A DNA stretch of 63,304 nucleotides from a virus: IMG/VR virus record IMGVR_UViG_3300035126_000079, positions 1 through 63,304 of that record; one strand, 5' to 3'. This document shows positions 16,266 to 24,101 of the stretch, one piece after another. How positions within the stretch are numbered: the first letter of the stretch is position 1; the number at the start of each line of letters is the position of its first letter. The translations under genes and the position numbers were made by a program. The notes beneath the pieces were generated by a model that saw only the letters and a program-made list of their open reading frames with translations, made no database searches and was not told the DNA's origin.

Positions 16266-16473
16266 GTCCGATCTTCCTTTCTTGGTAGGTAAAAACAAAT
16301 TGGCACTTCTTGCATTGCTTCTGTTGCACGTAGGCATGCTCATCTGGGTACGAACACCATTCACTGAAGTCATGTTGGCAGTCACCAAAAAAGTGGTCAA
16401 ACAACCAAACAAACCCCGCGATACCGGCAATAAGTACCGGCCCTAAAAGCATGAGCCAAAGATCATTCATCAT
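16228..16473 (-). CDS. Membrane-anchored protein with cysteine pairs
   Basis: 81 residues: one N-terminal membrane segment (LMLLGPVLIAGIAGFVWLF, about 7-25), then CQHDFSEWC and QCKKCQFVF, a potential zinc ribbon. The last ~12 residues overlap the glutaredoxin start. Unknown function; could position a metal site at the inner membrane. Confidence 0.6.
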   Translation of the reverse strand: MMNDLWLMLLGPVLIAGIAGFVWLFDHFFGDCQHDFSEWCSYPDEHAYVQQKQCKKCQFVFTYQERKIGHEQRQHNDVHKG

Positions 16474-16627
16474 CGTCGCCCTCCACGTTTTCTTGTATCA
16501 GTTGTTGCTTAACAAGCTCAAGAACGCCTATAACTGTGGACATGTAAAGCGTTTCGTCGTACTTGCGAACTACTGCAATAAGCTCATCAGCCAACCCACC
16601 CGCTAATTTTCCTTGGTTCAGTATCAT
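16463..16627 (-). CDS. Small acidic hypothetical protein
   Basis: 54 residues starting at the ATG at 16627, which overlaps the previous stop by 4 bases (ATGA); the longer frame to 16711 is inside the upstream gene. Helical, ending in the acidic tail EGDDDE. Unknown. Confidence 0.55.
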   Translation of the reverse strand: MILNQGKLAGGLADELIAVVRKYDETLYMSTVIGVLELVKQQLIQENVEGDDDE

Positions 16628-16896
16628 TTCAGCCCCTTCAAAAGCAGTAACATTGTTATGGCGTCGGGCAATGACTCCTCCTCGCGTACTAGGTACAGCT
16701 CGGTAAGCCAATCGCTTCGGTTTTGATTCTTGCTCGGCTGATACGTGCGTAGTGTTAGCACCCGCCCATTGAGGGCGTTCGTGATTGAAATACTTGTTTG
16801 GTCACTCGGAGAGCTATCCACCTCATGCACTCTTGCCCCCACCAACTTCACACCCTCGTCCATCAACCAATTTCTAATCCATCTTTTAATACTCAT
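16624..16896 (-). CDS. Hypothetical phage protein
   Basis: 90 residues with an amphipathic N-terminal helix (IKRWIRNWLMDEGVKLVGAR) and a beta-rich middle. A core palindrome copy lies within its 3' end. 4-base overlaps with both neighbours. Unknown. Confidence 0.55.
   Translation of the reverse strand: MSIKRWIRNWLMDEGVKLVGARVHEVDSSPSDQTSISITNALNGRVLTLRTYQPSKNQNRSDWLTELYLVREEESLPDAITMLLLLKGLK
16648..16658. promoter_or_regulatory. Palindrome site 2 (core TAACATTGTTA)
   Basis: 11-bp core inside the 16624-16896 gene, reading I-T-M-L in that frame. Confidence 0.6.
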
Positions 16897-17075
16897 TTTT
16901 CCTCCAATACTTCTAAGATTACTTTCTTAATCCTGCCGTACGCATCTGCTTTGGTATACGGAGCGGCAAGAATGATGTCGATTTCGCACAGGGCGTCGTA
17001 GTACTGCGTGCCCTTCAATGCGTGCTCTAGTTTGTATTCGTCTTGTGGGTACTCAAATTCAAGTACGGCTTTCAT
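16893..17075 (-). CDS. Small acidic hypothetical protein
   Basis: 60 residues, mixed helix/strand (KAVLEFEYPQDEYKLEHALK). It overlaps the upstream 55-residue gene by 17 bases and the downstream gene by 4. Unknown. Confidence 0.55.
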   Translation of the reverse strand: MKAVLEFEYPQDEYKLEHALKGTQYYDALCEIDIILAAPYTKADAYGRIKKVILEVLEEK

Positions 17076-17226
17076 ACGCGGCCCCCTTCGTCAAGCGAAT
17101 GAGTAGTCGCGCCTTACGCCATGTTCTGCGCACATCTGTTGATGCGGCATCGACCCATTTGAATTTGGGGTGATTGTGATCTCGCAAGGGAATCACTTTG
17201 GATTGGTATTTGATTTCATGTTGCAT
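17059..17226 (-). CDS. Small basic hypothetical protein
   Basis: 55 residues (MQHEIKYQSKVIPLRDHNHP..., ending AAYESRT), filling what would otherwise be a gap. Its Shine-Dalgarno AGGAGA partly overlaps palindrome site 3, so a protein bound there, or an RNA hairpin, could affect initiation. Rich in Arg/Lys (VRRTWRKARLLIRLTK). Unknown function. Confidence 0.55.
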   Translation of the reverse strand: MQHEIKYQSKVIPLRDHNHPKFKWVDAASTDVRRTWRKARLLIRLTKGAAYESRT

Positions 17227-17235
17227 CTAAATTCT

Positions 17236-17250
17236 CCTAACATTGTTAGC
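17236..17250. promoter_or_regulatory. Palindrome site 3, overlapping a ribosome-binding site
   Basis: CCTAACATTGTTAGC between two genes; on the minus strand the right arm runs into AGGAGA, the Shine-Dalgarno of the 17226 gene. Confidence 0.75.
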
Positions 17251-17255
17251 CTGTT

Positions 17256-18143
17256 TTATGCCAGTTCCCGCGCCGCGCTGAGTAAAACAAACACCTCAGC
17301 AGTGGCTCGACAACCGACACCCTCAATCATTTGCTCAGGCTCTACTAGCTTGAGCATCCCTAACTTACCTCTCATATCTACGGGGAGCGTATTATCATCG
17401 TAAAGCTGTACTTCGTCACCTGTTTTAACTACGTACTTTCCATTAGACAATAAGACTAGACTAGTATCCTTACCGGATTTGAACTTGGTCTCTATGTCTT
17501 CGACAGTCAGCATCTCAAGTCCTGTCGCACGCAGTTGGGATAACAATGTTAGTTGCCCGTTACCCATTGCATACTGTTTGAACTCGTCGGCCTTCACATC
17601 GAGCACAAAGTTTTTCATAAGTGGCATTAGTTTGTGCATGTTGTTTGCATAGTCCCCACGCTTACGCCCTGCCTGTCTGCTGATAGCACGAGCGGCTTCT
17701 CCCAACGCATCATTCATACGCTCAGTCATGCTCTTGGGATTAAAGGTTTTCTTGATAGCGGCTAGGGCTTTCTTAGCATCCTTAGTCCGATACGCGCCCA
17801 CACGCTCACGCTCACTACGAATAGTGTTGCTAGTGATAGAGAACACATACCCACCTTGGTCGTAACGATAGTCGCGGTCGATAGCACCTACCACTTCTCC
17901 ATCTTTGCATACTACGAACTTAGTAACTGTGATCCGCGCCTTCTCATCCGCAGTTGCACTCTTGATCTGTCCGTAATACTCAGGCACTCGGAACTCCCAC
18001 GTTGGGTTCTCGGTGATGACCTTCCACATGATCTCATTCAATGGCTTCTCCACCACGAAATCAAAGTCGCTCTTACGTTTACCCTGCAACGTCTTGTCGC
18101 TAATGATGACGTTACTCAATGTCATTGCTGTGCTTGCATCCAT
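17256..18143 (-). CDS. Hypothetical protein, early region
   Basis: 295 residues, mixed alpha/beta, no motif recognised. It contains a basic central region (ARAISRQAGRKRGDYANN) and a beta-rich C-terminus (LVLLSNGKYVVKTGDEVQLY). It lies just downstream of the DUF3150-like gene (10-base gap) and may work with the ATPase/VWA module. Palindrome site 4 lies in its coding sequence. Confidence 0.65.
   Translation of the reverse strand: MDASTAMTLSNVIISDKTLQGKRKSDFDFVVEKPLNEIMWKVITENPTWEFRVPEYYGQIKSATADEKARITVTKFVVCKDGEVVGAIDRDYRYDQGGYVFSITSNTIRSERERVGAYRTKDAKKALAAIKKTFNPKSMTERMNDALGEAARAISRQAGRKRGDYANNMHKLMPLMKNFVLDVKADEFKQYAMGNGQLTLLSQLRATGLEMLTVEDIETKFKSGKDTSLVLLSNGKYVVKTGDEVQLYDDNTLPVDMRGKLGMLKLVEPEQMIEGVGCRATAEVFVLLSAARELA
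17541..17551. promoter_or_regulatory. Palindrome site 4 (core TAACAATGTTA)
   Basis: Core copy inside the 17256-18143 gene, coding L-T-L-L. Confidence 0.65.
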
Positions 18144-18153
18144 GATCTACTCC

Positions 18154-19002
18154 TTACCATTCAAATTTCTTAATGATTGCATCTACCTTAGCCTTGACCT
18201 CGGTGCGATGTTGTTCGCTATCCTTGATTGCCTCTATGTCAGTACCTAACATTGTTAGCTCTAATTCCTTGCGTGCTTCCTCCAACTTGGGGTCGTTGGT
18301 GATGTTCATCTTAGTAAGCAAAGCACAAAGCTCTAGCGGGTTGCTCACCAATGTGTCGTGGTAACGCTTCTTACCACCCGATGTGTCGTCGAGTTTCTTA
18401 GACATGCCTACTAGCATTTCATGTAACCGCTCCCATGGCTCACGCATAGCGTCAGCTAGCTTGTTGTCTTGTTGTGCGCTGAACTCTGCTTGCATCTCGG
18501 CTAAGTCATTCGCAGGTATATCTAAGCGAAAATCACCCGCCTCGGGTACAGGCTTGACTGTTCTACGAAACCCAAACTTCAGCTTCACTTCTTCAAGCTC
18601 GGGATAGTCCTCGGCTCTGTACATCTTGCCTAGGTGCGTAGGTGCATCCTTCACTAGCTCAGGGTATGCGTGAAAGAATGAGCCGCACATGGCATTGAAC
18701 GTCTGCTCGTATGCGTTCATGGTCTGTTTGTATTCCATAAACAAGGCAGTCGGCAACATACGCTCGCCCTTGTCTGCCCATGGTAGCGTTCGCTGATTGT
18801 GATAGAGACGAACCTTGGCGGCAAAGTTCTCGATCTCCTTACGCAAGTTAGTACCTGCGAATAGGTTCTTGTGGACACGCGCTGCGTCTACGACTGCTGA
18901 TGCGTCAGTATTCACTTGCGCCGTTGTATCGCGGTCTAGCTTTGATGCAGGCCACACGCTGATGTTCAATTCCACTAACACTGCTGATGAACTAATACTC
19001 AT
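18154..19002 (-). CDS. DUF3150-like protein, partner of MoxR/VWA module
   Basis: 282 residues. The opening NISVWPASKLDRDTTAQVN, followed by KNLFAGTNLRKEIENFA, then YHNQRTLPWADKGERMLP, resembles DUF3150 proteins, which in phages usually lie beside a MoxR-like ATPase and a VWA-type metallopeptidase-like protein, as here (21112-22179 and 19460-20635). Mostly helical. It probably belongs to the same complex; biochemical role unknown. Palindrome site 5 is in its coding sequence. Confidence 0.6.
   Translation of the reverse strand: MSISSSAVLVELNISVWPASKLDRDTTAQVNTDASAVVDAARVHKNLFAGTNLRKEIENFAAKVRLYHNQRTLPWADKGERMLPTALFMEYKQTMNAYEQTFNAMCGSFFHAYPELVKDAPTHLGKMYRAEDYPELEEVKLKFGFRRTVKPVPEAGDFRLDIPANDLAEMQAEFSAQQDNKLADAMREPWERLHEMLVGMSKKLDDTSGGKKRYHDTLVSNPLELCALLTKMNITNDPKLEEARKELELTMLGTDIEAIKDSEQHRTEVKAKVDAIIKKFEW
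18245..18259. promoter_or_regulatory. Palindrome site 5 (CCTAACATTGTTAGC)
   Basis: Within the DUF3150-like gene, coding L-T-M-L-G. Confidence 0.75.
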
Positions 19003-19196
19003 TTCTTATCTCCATATACGTTGTTTGCGATTGTGGCAAAGCGGTTAATTGCTTCGAACTTGGATACTTTGTTGGTCTTAAATGTATAAGCCAAGGTCAT
19101 AGCTAAGATAACCATGCCCTCGCCATTAGAAACTTCTTGCTCAGCGAACCGCTTAACGATTCGTATACCTTCGTTCTTCATTTCTTCAGGTGTCAT
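18999..19196 (-). CDS. Small hypothetical helical protein
   Basis: 65 residues, helical (EEMKNEGIRIVKRFAEQEVS). 4-base overlap with the DUF3150-like gene. Unknown. Confidence 0.6.
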   Translation of the reverse strand: MTPEEMKNEGIRIVKRFAEQEVSNGEGMVILAMTLAYTFKTNKVSKFEAINRFATIANNVYGDKK

Positions 19197-19197
19197 T

Positions 19198-19503
19198 TCA
19201 TTTCTCCTGTGGTTTACCGGCTAATCTAGCCATTTGATATTTACTGTCACCTATGATCTGCATACTGAAGTTGGCTTCGTTCGGGTACACATGGTAGGTG
19301 TACGTTTCAGTCATGCCCAACTCTTTGCGCTTGTCCTCACTCCACCATTTCTCTTCGTACACTTCTGCACTCTCTAAGACTTCCACTAACTGCATGGCTT
19401 TCTCTTTGGGCATGATGTACTTCTTGTATCCAATATCTACTACTACCATACTGCCTCCCTTAATCTTGAATATGAATCGTTCTGCCATTGTCAGAAACCG
19501 CAT
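19198..19503 (-). CDS. Small hypothetical protein of the VWA module
   Basis: 101 residues. The start at 19503 is fixed by a perfect AGGAGG six bases upstream, located inside the 3' end of the VWA gene; the overlap is 44 bases. Beta-rich first half (FIFKIKGGSMVVVDIGYKKY), charged second half. Unknown. Confidence 0.65.
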   Translation of the reverse strand: MRFLTMAERFIFKIKGGSMVVVDIGYKKYIMPKEKAMQLVEVLESAEVYEEKWWSEDKRKELGMTETYTYHVYPNEANFSMQIIGDSKYQMARLAGKPQEK

Positions 19504-20635
19504 CGTTACCTCCTGTGATTACCCACATAGTCGGTGCAGTCCATTCGCTACCCCAGTTGGGTACATAGCCATCGGTCAACACGATGATGCACTCGGGCTT
19601 GATAACCTCGTCACGCAAGTATTGAGATACGCAACTAGGGTCAGTGCCCCCGCCACCCTTGGGTTTGGTCGAGCTAACAATGTTAGATACTTCCGCACCC
19701 TCATACTTCTCATGCCCCGCTACATCACCATCCCAATAGATCAAGTCCACCATCTCGGGGTTGACTTCTTCTGCCACGCCTTTCACCTCGGCTAAGAATT
19801 CGTCAAGCTCACGCCCACCGATGGAGCCCGATGTGTCAATGGCTACTACGATGTGTCCAACCTTCTCACCGATCATGCTTGGCATATACGTACCGGCAGA
19901 CAAGTATCTGCGGTTGACTCTGCGCCATGACGATGTGTCCTTGTTGTGGCATGTGGCTTTCACATATTCACGTAGTTCCTCACGCCAGTTGATCTTGGGT
20001 TGTAAGTGTTCATCAATCTCACGCCCCACACCACCCGCACCTTTGCCGTGTGCCTTCTCATGTGCCATGACACCCTGACGAATAGCTTGGTCGATCTCAC
20101 GCTCAAGGGTTTTCTTCTCCTCCTCGGTCATCTCTCTTGCACCATCCCAATCGTGGTCATCGAACCCACCACCCCCATCGCTCTCTTCGAGTAGGTCGAA
20201 CACTTGCTTGGAGTTCATGCCCTTGAACTGTGGGTCGTACAGTCCCATGCGCTGACCCTTCATAACCCCATCCTTGTACTTAGGCATGGAAATCACATCC
20301 TCGTTGGGGTCGAGTTCATGAAGCATCAGGTTAATAACGTAGTCACAAGCACTGTTGGCACGGCTATGGTTCTCGTCATTGAGTTTCTTCCATGTAGTCA
20401 AGTGTCTGTACATCTTGTGTGACACCTCATGCGCCACGACAAATGCCAATTCTTTGTCGGTCAAAGCCGCCACAAACTTACGCCCATACTTCTCATCCCT
20501 ACCATTGGTAGACGCAGTGGGTATGTCATCCACTACGCTAGTACGACCAACCATCATCACACCTTGGAGTAAGGCGAACTTAGGATTACGCATGAGCGTG
20601 ATCTTGGCTTTCTGCAATTTACGTTCTTCTAACAT
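19460..20635 (-). CDS. Metallopeptidase-like HExxH plus von Willebrand A domain protein
   Basis: 391 residues. N-terminal metallopeptidase-like domain: H69-E-V-S-H73 (AHEVSHKMYRH). After a Gly/acidic linker (150-215), a VWA domain has a complete MIDAS: D267-T-S-G-S, T331/D332 (GGTDPS) and D355 (VLTDGY). This matches the DUF2201/VWA-like family that works with MoxR-type AAA+ ATPases, as NorD/CbbO work with NorQ/CbbQ, to remodel or metallate a target. The ATPase is encoded at 21112-22179. The ATG is the exact centre of palindrome site 7, and the preceding gene's stop is in the same palindrome. Confidence 0.85.
   Translation of the reverse strand: MLEERKLQKAKITLMRNPKFALLQGVMMVGRTSVVDDIPTASTNGRDEKYGRKFVAALTDKELAFVVAHEVSHKMYRHLTTWKKLNDENHSRANSACDYVINLMLHELDPNEDVISMPKYKDGVMKGQRMGLYDPQFKGMNSKQVFDLLEESDGGGGFDDHDWDGAREMTEEEKKTLEREIDQAIRQGVMAHEKAHGKGAGGVGREIDEHLQPKINWREELREYVKATCHNKDTSSWRRVNRRYLSAGTYMPSMIGEKVGHIVVAIDTSGSIGGRELDEFLAEVKGVAEEVNPEMVDLIYWDGDVAGHEKYEGAEVSNIVSSTKPKGGGGTDPSCVSQYLRDEVIKPECIIVLTDGYVPNWGSEWTAPTMWVITGGNDAVSDNGRTIHIQD
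19674..19686. promoter_or_regulatory. Palindrome site 6 (CTAACAATGTTAG)
   Basis: Inside the VWA gene, coding S-N-I-V, a different reading frame from sites 4 and 5. Confidence 0.7.
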
Positions 20636-20642
20636 TGTTAGG
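20629..20642. promoter_or_regulatory. Palindrome site 7, containing stop and start codons
   Basis: Minus strand CCTAACAATGTTAG: TAA is the stop of the 20638-20898 gene and the central ATG is the start of the VWA gene. Confidence 0.75.
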
Positions 20643-20898
20643 TTCCTTCTATGTGTCGTTGCTTGTTAATCATGTCGGCAAATAACTTCGCCTCTTCAAA
20701 CGTGTCATGCACTGATATAACCTTTTGGGTATCAAGAAATGCACTCTTGTAATCCTTGGCGTCAACCAATTCATACTTGCCTGTGTAGTAGAGTTGGGAG
20801 GGCATGGTGTTCACTATCTTGAACTTCGGGTCATGCTTGCTCTTGTCTACTGTCGTTTGCCTACGCACAAATGCGTTACCAATCTTAGAGAAGGTCAT
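20638..20898 (-). CDS. Small hypothetical protein
   Basis: 86 residues from the ATG at 20898 (a GTG three bases earlier is possible). Its first base is the last base of the previous stop (TGATG). Basic N-terminus, then TFEEAKLFADMINKQRHIE. It ends inside palindrome site 7. Unknown. Confidence 0.6.
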   Translation of the reverse strand: MTFSKIGNAFVRRQTTVDKSKHDPKFKIVNTMPSQLYYTGKYELVDAKDYKSAFLDTQKVISVHDTFEEAKLFADMINKQRHIEGT

Positions 20899-21125
20899 CA
20901 CATCCCCCCTTCGATTAGTAACTTAGCCATAAGCAGTAACTCTTGTAAGGTTTCAAAGTCATGTATCTTGCGGAAGTCCTGTCTGCTCTCCACTTGGTAC
21001 AAAATATATCGTTGCTTACCATCGTCATCTTGATACCCACCCACCGCATACCCTGCTTCATGTAGCTTGGTATAAGAGAATGGGTTAGGAATCCAAACTT
21101 CATCCTTAGGCTTAGAGTAAGTCAT
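20898..21125 (-). CDS. Small hypothetical protein
   Basis: 75 residues from the ATG at 21125 (MTYSKPKDEVWIPNPFSYTK...); longer readings would cover the ATPase C-terminus. Overlaps the ATPase gene by 14 bases. Unknown; position suggests linkage with the ATPase/VWA complex. Confidence 0.55.
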   Translation of the reverse strand: MTYSKPKDEVWIPNPFSYTKLHEAGYAVGGYQDDDGKQRYILYQVESRQDFRKIHDFETLQELLLMAKLLIEGGM

Positions 21126-22179
21126 GGTTCTTAGCCACCCAATCAGCGAACGCCTTGCAACTGAACGCAATGCTCTGTTTGCTTGGTGTCTTGGCAATGT
21201 TGATAGCGAACACCGCTTGCCACTCTGCATCGAATCGGTTCAAGTACTCCATGAATGGGGCAATGGTTGTCTTGTCTACCCGAGCAATCGCACCGAATAC
21301 CACAATGGCACATGCACCCGCTGACGTAGGTATTGCCGTGGTCTTGGGATGCGTGATCGTTGACTCCCATGTCGGCAACTGATCTGAGAACTCAATGTAT
21401 GCTTGCATATCCCGAGCGGCTGACTCACCCACCGCACCTGACAAAGCCGCAATCACAGTCTCGGGGTCGTTATCTTTGCGAGACCTAACAATGTTAGACG
21501 CTGTCTCAAGCGAGCGTGGTGATACGAAAGCCTTCTGAGAGTTCTTAGGGTTGTAGATGTAGGGGTTGTCGCCTTGCCCTGCGTCTGTGTAGCTAGCCAT
21601 TGCATGAGGGAAACGATTCACCCAAGCAATCACCTCGGGCTCGATACCCTTACCGATAGCCCACTCAATCCACTGCTCGGCATCGGGTTTGCTGATCGTT
21701 ACGGGAACCAGTCGGTTACGGCTATGCGCTTTCAGGTTATCGCCCACGCCGTCTGTTGAAAGGTTACCAGTAAGAAAGACAATGGTAGTACTCGGGTCAA
21801 GCGGTATGTCACCGAGTCTAGGGTTTGCCTTCTCTAGCATAGGGTGAAGCATATTCTTCACGGGTTCTGCACCCTTGGTGAACTCATCGAGCATGATGAC
21901 CATGGGTTTGCCAGTATGAATACCAAAGCGTGCGTTGGGGTAATACCTAGTGGTCTTGGTATCGTGGTCGATCACAGGCATGGCAATGTCGCCCAAGTCC
22001 ATGTTCGGCACGTCTATGTATGCGTACTCGTAGCCCAAGCCGTTAGCAATACTCTCCAATAGGGAAGACTTCCCGATTCCTGGCTCACCTTGTAGGAGAA
22101 AGCGCGTAGTAGGATTGGTGCGAATCAGGTTCGCGGCTTGTTTGAGGGTAATTGATTTACCGAATTTGATCTCTGACAT
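21112..22179 (-). CDS. MoxR/CbbQ-like AAA+ ATPase
   Basis: 355 residues. Walker A GEPGIGKSS (31-39), Walker B VIMLDEF (94-100), sensor-1 Asn139 in FLTGNL, and an Arg-finger region SRNRL (153-157), the order found in MoxR/CbbQ/NorQ ATPases. First gene after the 22.27-kb promoter, with a palindrome between promoter and start. Paired with the HExxH-VWA protein and a DUF3150-like protein, it probably forms a ring that remodels a host or phage target. Confidence 0.88.
   Translation of the reverse strand: MSEIKFGKSITLKQAANLIRTNPTTRFLLQGEPGIGKSSLLESIANGLGYEYAYIDVPNMDLGDIAMPVIDHDTKTTRYYPNARFGIHTGKPMVIMLDEFTKGAEPVKNMLHPMLEKANPRLGDIPLDPSTTIVFLTGNLSTDGVGDNLKAHSRNRLVPVTISKPDAEQWIEWAIGKGIEPEVIAWVNRFPHAMASYTDAGQGDNPYIYNPKNSQKAFVSPRSLETASNIVRSRKDNDPETVIAALSGAVGESAARDMQAYIEFSDQLPTWESTITHPKTTAIPTSAGACAIVVFGAIARVDKTTIAPFMEYLNRFDAEWQAVFAINIAKTPSKQSIAFSCKAFADWVAKNHDLL
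21485..21497. promoter_or_regulatory. Palindrome site 8 (CTAACAATGTTAG)
   Basis: Inside the AAA+ ATPase gene, coding S-N-I-V-R-S. Confidence 0.7.
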
Positions 22180-22198
22180 ATCTAACCTTTCTGATTGT

Positions 22199-22215
22199 GC
22201 CTAACATTGTTAGGC
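22199..22215. promoter_or_regulatory. Palindrome site 9 (17-bp perfect, operator position)
   Basis: GCCTAACATTGTTAGGC, 8-bp arms about one central base, between the 22.27-kb promoter and the ATPase start codon, about 50 bases past the -10. Confidence 0.85.
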
Positions 22216-22265
22216 GTTTCTAATTTACTCTGCATTTTTGACGTAGTTTTCCCACATCAGCTTAT

Positions 22266-22294
22266 ATTATACCACATTGTTATAGCAATGTCAA
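22266..22294 (-). promoter_or_regulatory. Consensus sigma-70 promoter with half-operator in spacer
   Basis: Minus-strand TTGACA (22294-22289), exactly 17 bases, TATAAT (22271-22266). The spacer carries ATAACAATGTGG, a half-match to the dispersed palindrome. 23 bases around the -10 are identical to the 24.68-kb promoter. Drives the 22179-to-14196 operon. Confidence 0.93.
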
Positions 22295-22315
22295 GTCCTT
22301 TCGTCATGGGTCTGA

Positions 22316-23464
22316 CTAAAGAACTCCTCTCCTCAACCTTTCTTCCTGTAATCGTTTGACCTCCTCCTCTGTCGGCATCTTTGTTATGTATGCTTCGTAC
22401 TTGTCGTTGGGCAACTGATTCGGTTTGAGTGGTCGCTTCTCGATCATCTCATCGCTATGCCATTGCATCATGATCTTGTCCAGCATCCGCTCGACTGCGC
22501 TTACTGAAATATCCACAACCACATCCTCTCCTTCCTTTGGCGCTCTGTGTATGTACGGCATCGCCATACCTAACAATGTTAGGGTTATCCGATAGTAGTT
22601 GTCGACCTTCCCATCTTCGAGTTGGTCATCGCGTATCGCTGCAAAGAAACTCTTGCACTGCTTAGAGTATGCAGACCACAGGGTCTCCTCTGGGTTCGCA
22701 TCATCGTGCAACAACGACAAGCATCTGTAACCCTGCGGTTTGAACTCGATGAGCTTCACCGAATCAAGGTCGGGCTTCCACACAGTCTCCTTCCCCGAGG
22801 CTTTTATCCCACGCCATGCCGTCTGCTCTTTGTACTCGTACCCAATGCAGTCGGCAATCTCCATCATGGACATACGAATGTCTCTGCCTTCCACATCTTT
22901 GCGCAGGGACAGGAACCCACCGAAGTACTTCATGAACCCTGAGTATTGAGACCTAACAATGTTAGATGCCTTGCGGTTAACGTAGTACGAATAGATGGTT
23001 TCTTTGCTGTCCACACTCAGGCACTCGCCTTCACAACTTAATGTTAGCGAGCCGTTCTGTTTAAGCACATGGCGTTCAGCATCCACGATGATGCCCACCT
23101 TCTTGCGGTCTAGCCAAGCGGGTATATCTAGCACCCGCCCGATCATCCCTGACTCCATCAGTCCCATGTACTTAGGTGTGATGATGATCTTGTTGTCAGG
23201 CGTGAACGTGAGCAGGGGCGAGCGGTAACTAAGCAACTCGATGTTCCCACCCTCACCTTCTCGGATTGAATAGATGTCAATGTCCTCACGCCTACCCAAT
23301 GGGATGCAAGGTGTCGGGTTGTCGCGGTCGTACTTGTCGCGTGTCTCGGGTGTGCGCCCCCGAATGGGTTTGGTTTTCTTGAGGCGTGCCATTGCATCTG
23401 CGTGGCTACGGACAATCGGCAAATAGTAGGTTGAGGCATGAAGCCCCGTCTGTCTTTCTTTCAT
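22316..23464 (-). CDS. Hypothetical protein, early region
   Basis: 382 residues, no recognised domain. Basic N-terminus (ARLKKTKPIRGRTPETRDKY), central beta-rich region with two close cysteines (LSCEGECLSV), helical C-terminus (PTEEEVKRLQEERLRRGVL). Its end lies just upstream of the 22.27-kb promoter. Two palindrome copies occur in its coding sequence in different frames. Confidence 0.65.
   Translation of the reverse strand: MKERQTGLHASTYYLPIVRSHADAMARLKKTKPIRGRTPETRDKYDRDNPTPCIPLGRREDIDIYSIREGEGGNIELLSYRSPLLTFTPDNKIIITPKYMGLMESGMIGRVLDIPAWLDRKKVGIIVDAERHVLKQNGSLTLSCEGECLSVDSKETIYSYYVNRKASNIVRSQYSGFMKYFGGFLSLRKDVEGRDIRMSMMEIADCIGYEYKEQTAWRGIKASGKETVWKPDLDSVKLIEFKPQGYRCLSLLHDDANPEETLWSAYSKQCKSFFAAIRDDQLEDGKVDNYYRITLTLLGMAMPYIHRAPKEGEDVVVDISVSAVERMLDKIMMQWHSDEMIEKRPLKPNQLPNDKYEAYITKMPTEEEVKRLQEERLRRGVL
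22569..22583. promoter_or_regulatory. Palindrome site 10 (CCTAACAATGTTAGG)
   Basis: Inside the 22316-23464 gene, coding L-T-L-L-G. Confidence 0.75.
22952..22966. promoter_or_regulatory. Palindrome site 11 (CCTAACAATGTTAGA)
   Basis: Same gene as site 10 but in the other frame, coding S-N-I-V-R-S. Confidence 0.72.
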
Positions 23465-23466
23465 GA

Positions 23467-23640
23467 TTACTCCATTAGTTCTGATTGCGCACGCAGGCGC
23501 AGGGCTTTCACATTCTTCAGCGTGGGGTACTTCAGGCAGAAGCGTTCCCTTGCGGTGCTTATATCTTTAGCCTCGGCAATCTCGGTCACCCAATAGCCGA
23601 AGCGGTTACTCCATCCTGTCATTACGTATTTAGCTAACAT
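23467..23640 (-). CDS. Small basic hypothetical protein
   Basis: 57 residues (MLAKYVMTGWSNRFGYWVTE..., ending AQSELME), stop 2 bases before the next ATG. Its ATG is the centre of palindrome site 12, like the VWA gene. TAREFRCLKYP-like and KALRLR segments give it a basic character. Unknown. Confidence 0.55.
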   Translation of the reverse strand: MLAKYVMTGWSNRFGYWVTEIAEAKDISTARERFCLKYPTLKNVKALRLRAQSELME

Positions 23641-23839
23641 TGTTATCCTCCTTGATTAAATCGTAGTACATTCGTACCTGTTTCTTTGTACCCTGTGCTA
23701 GTAGCACCACGTTGTTTGCCTCGTTAGGCACGTTCAGGTGGCTCTCGACTATGCGTTGGTATCGGTAATCCCTCTCGTTAAACATAACAATAATGTCGTA
23801 ACTAGGCACTCGGCAAAGGTAGTAGGTCTCCTCCATCAT
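23630..23839 (-). CDS. Small hypothetical protein
   Basis: 69 residues from the ATG at 23839, which overlaps the micro-protein stop (ATGA) and has GGAG upstream. Mixed alpha/beta (YDIIVMFNERDYRYQRIVES). C-terminus DNNVS is written by palindrome site 12. Unknown. Confidence 0.55.
   Translation of the reverse strand: MMEETYYLCRVPSYDIIVMFNERDYRYQRIVESHLNVPNEANNVVLLAQGTKKQVRMYYDLIKEDNNVS
23635..23645. promoter_or_regulatory. Palindrome site 12 (core, over a start codon)
   Basis: TAACATTGTTA; minus-strand central ATG starts the 23467-23640 gene while the upstream gene reads N-N-V-S here. Confidence 0.65.
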
Positions 23840-23925
23840 GGTCTCCAATAAAGTAGGTCAAGTGCAAGCACTATGCAAGCACACAAAATAACAATGCGCT
23901 CGATCTTTTCCCATCGGGTCATCAT
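23836..23925 (-). CDS. Micro membrane protein (29 residues)
   Basis: MMTRWEKIER followed by a single hydrophobic helix (IVILCACIVLALDLLYW) and RP. Linked to both neighbours by 4-base ATGA overlaps, the signature of real genes in this genome. Function unknown; a regulatory or host-envelope micropeptide is possible. Confidence 0.5.
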   Translation of the reverse strand: MMTRWEKIERIVILCACIVLALDLLYWRP

Positions 23926-24101
23926 GGTGCTTCCCCCTTGGTTTGCTCGCATAGTTCATCGAGCGTGAAGTAAACGTTTTCCAGTCTGCCCCGCACCTCA
24001 TGGCGGTTACGGATACTGTCGATATTGTTTAGGGCATAGCGCAGTTGGTCTCTCATGCGTGTGAACTCGTCATGCAGTTCGTCTCTGTATTCATCTAACA
24101 T
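23922..24101 (-). CDS. Small acidic helical protein
   Basis: 59 residues (MLDEYRDELHDEFTRMRDQL..., ending EQTKGEAP). Its ATG is the centre of palindrome site 13. Likely a short coiled coil. Unknown. Confidence 0.55.
   Translation of the reverse strand: MLDEYRDELHDEFTRMRDQLRYALNNIDSIRNRHEVRGRLENVYFTLDELCEQTKGEAP

Noticed and set aside
16266-16430. 55-residue N-terminal extension of the glutaredoxin
   Set aside because: It is antisense-like filler across the preceding membrane protein gene; the glutaredoxin fold begins at 16265.
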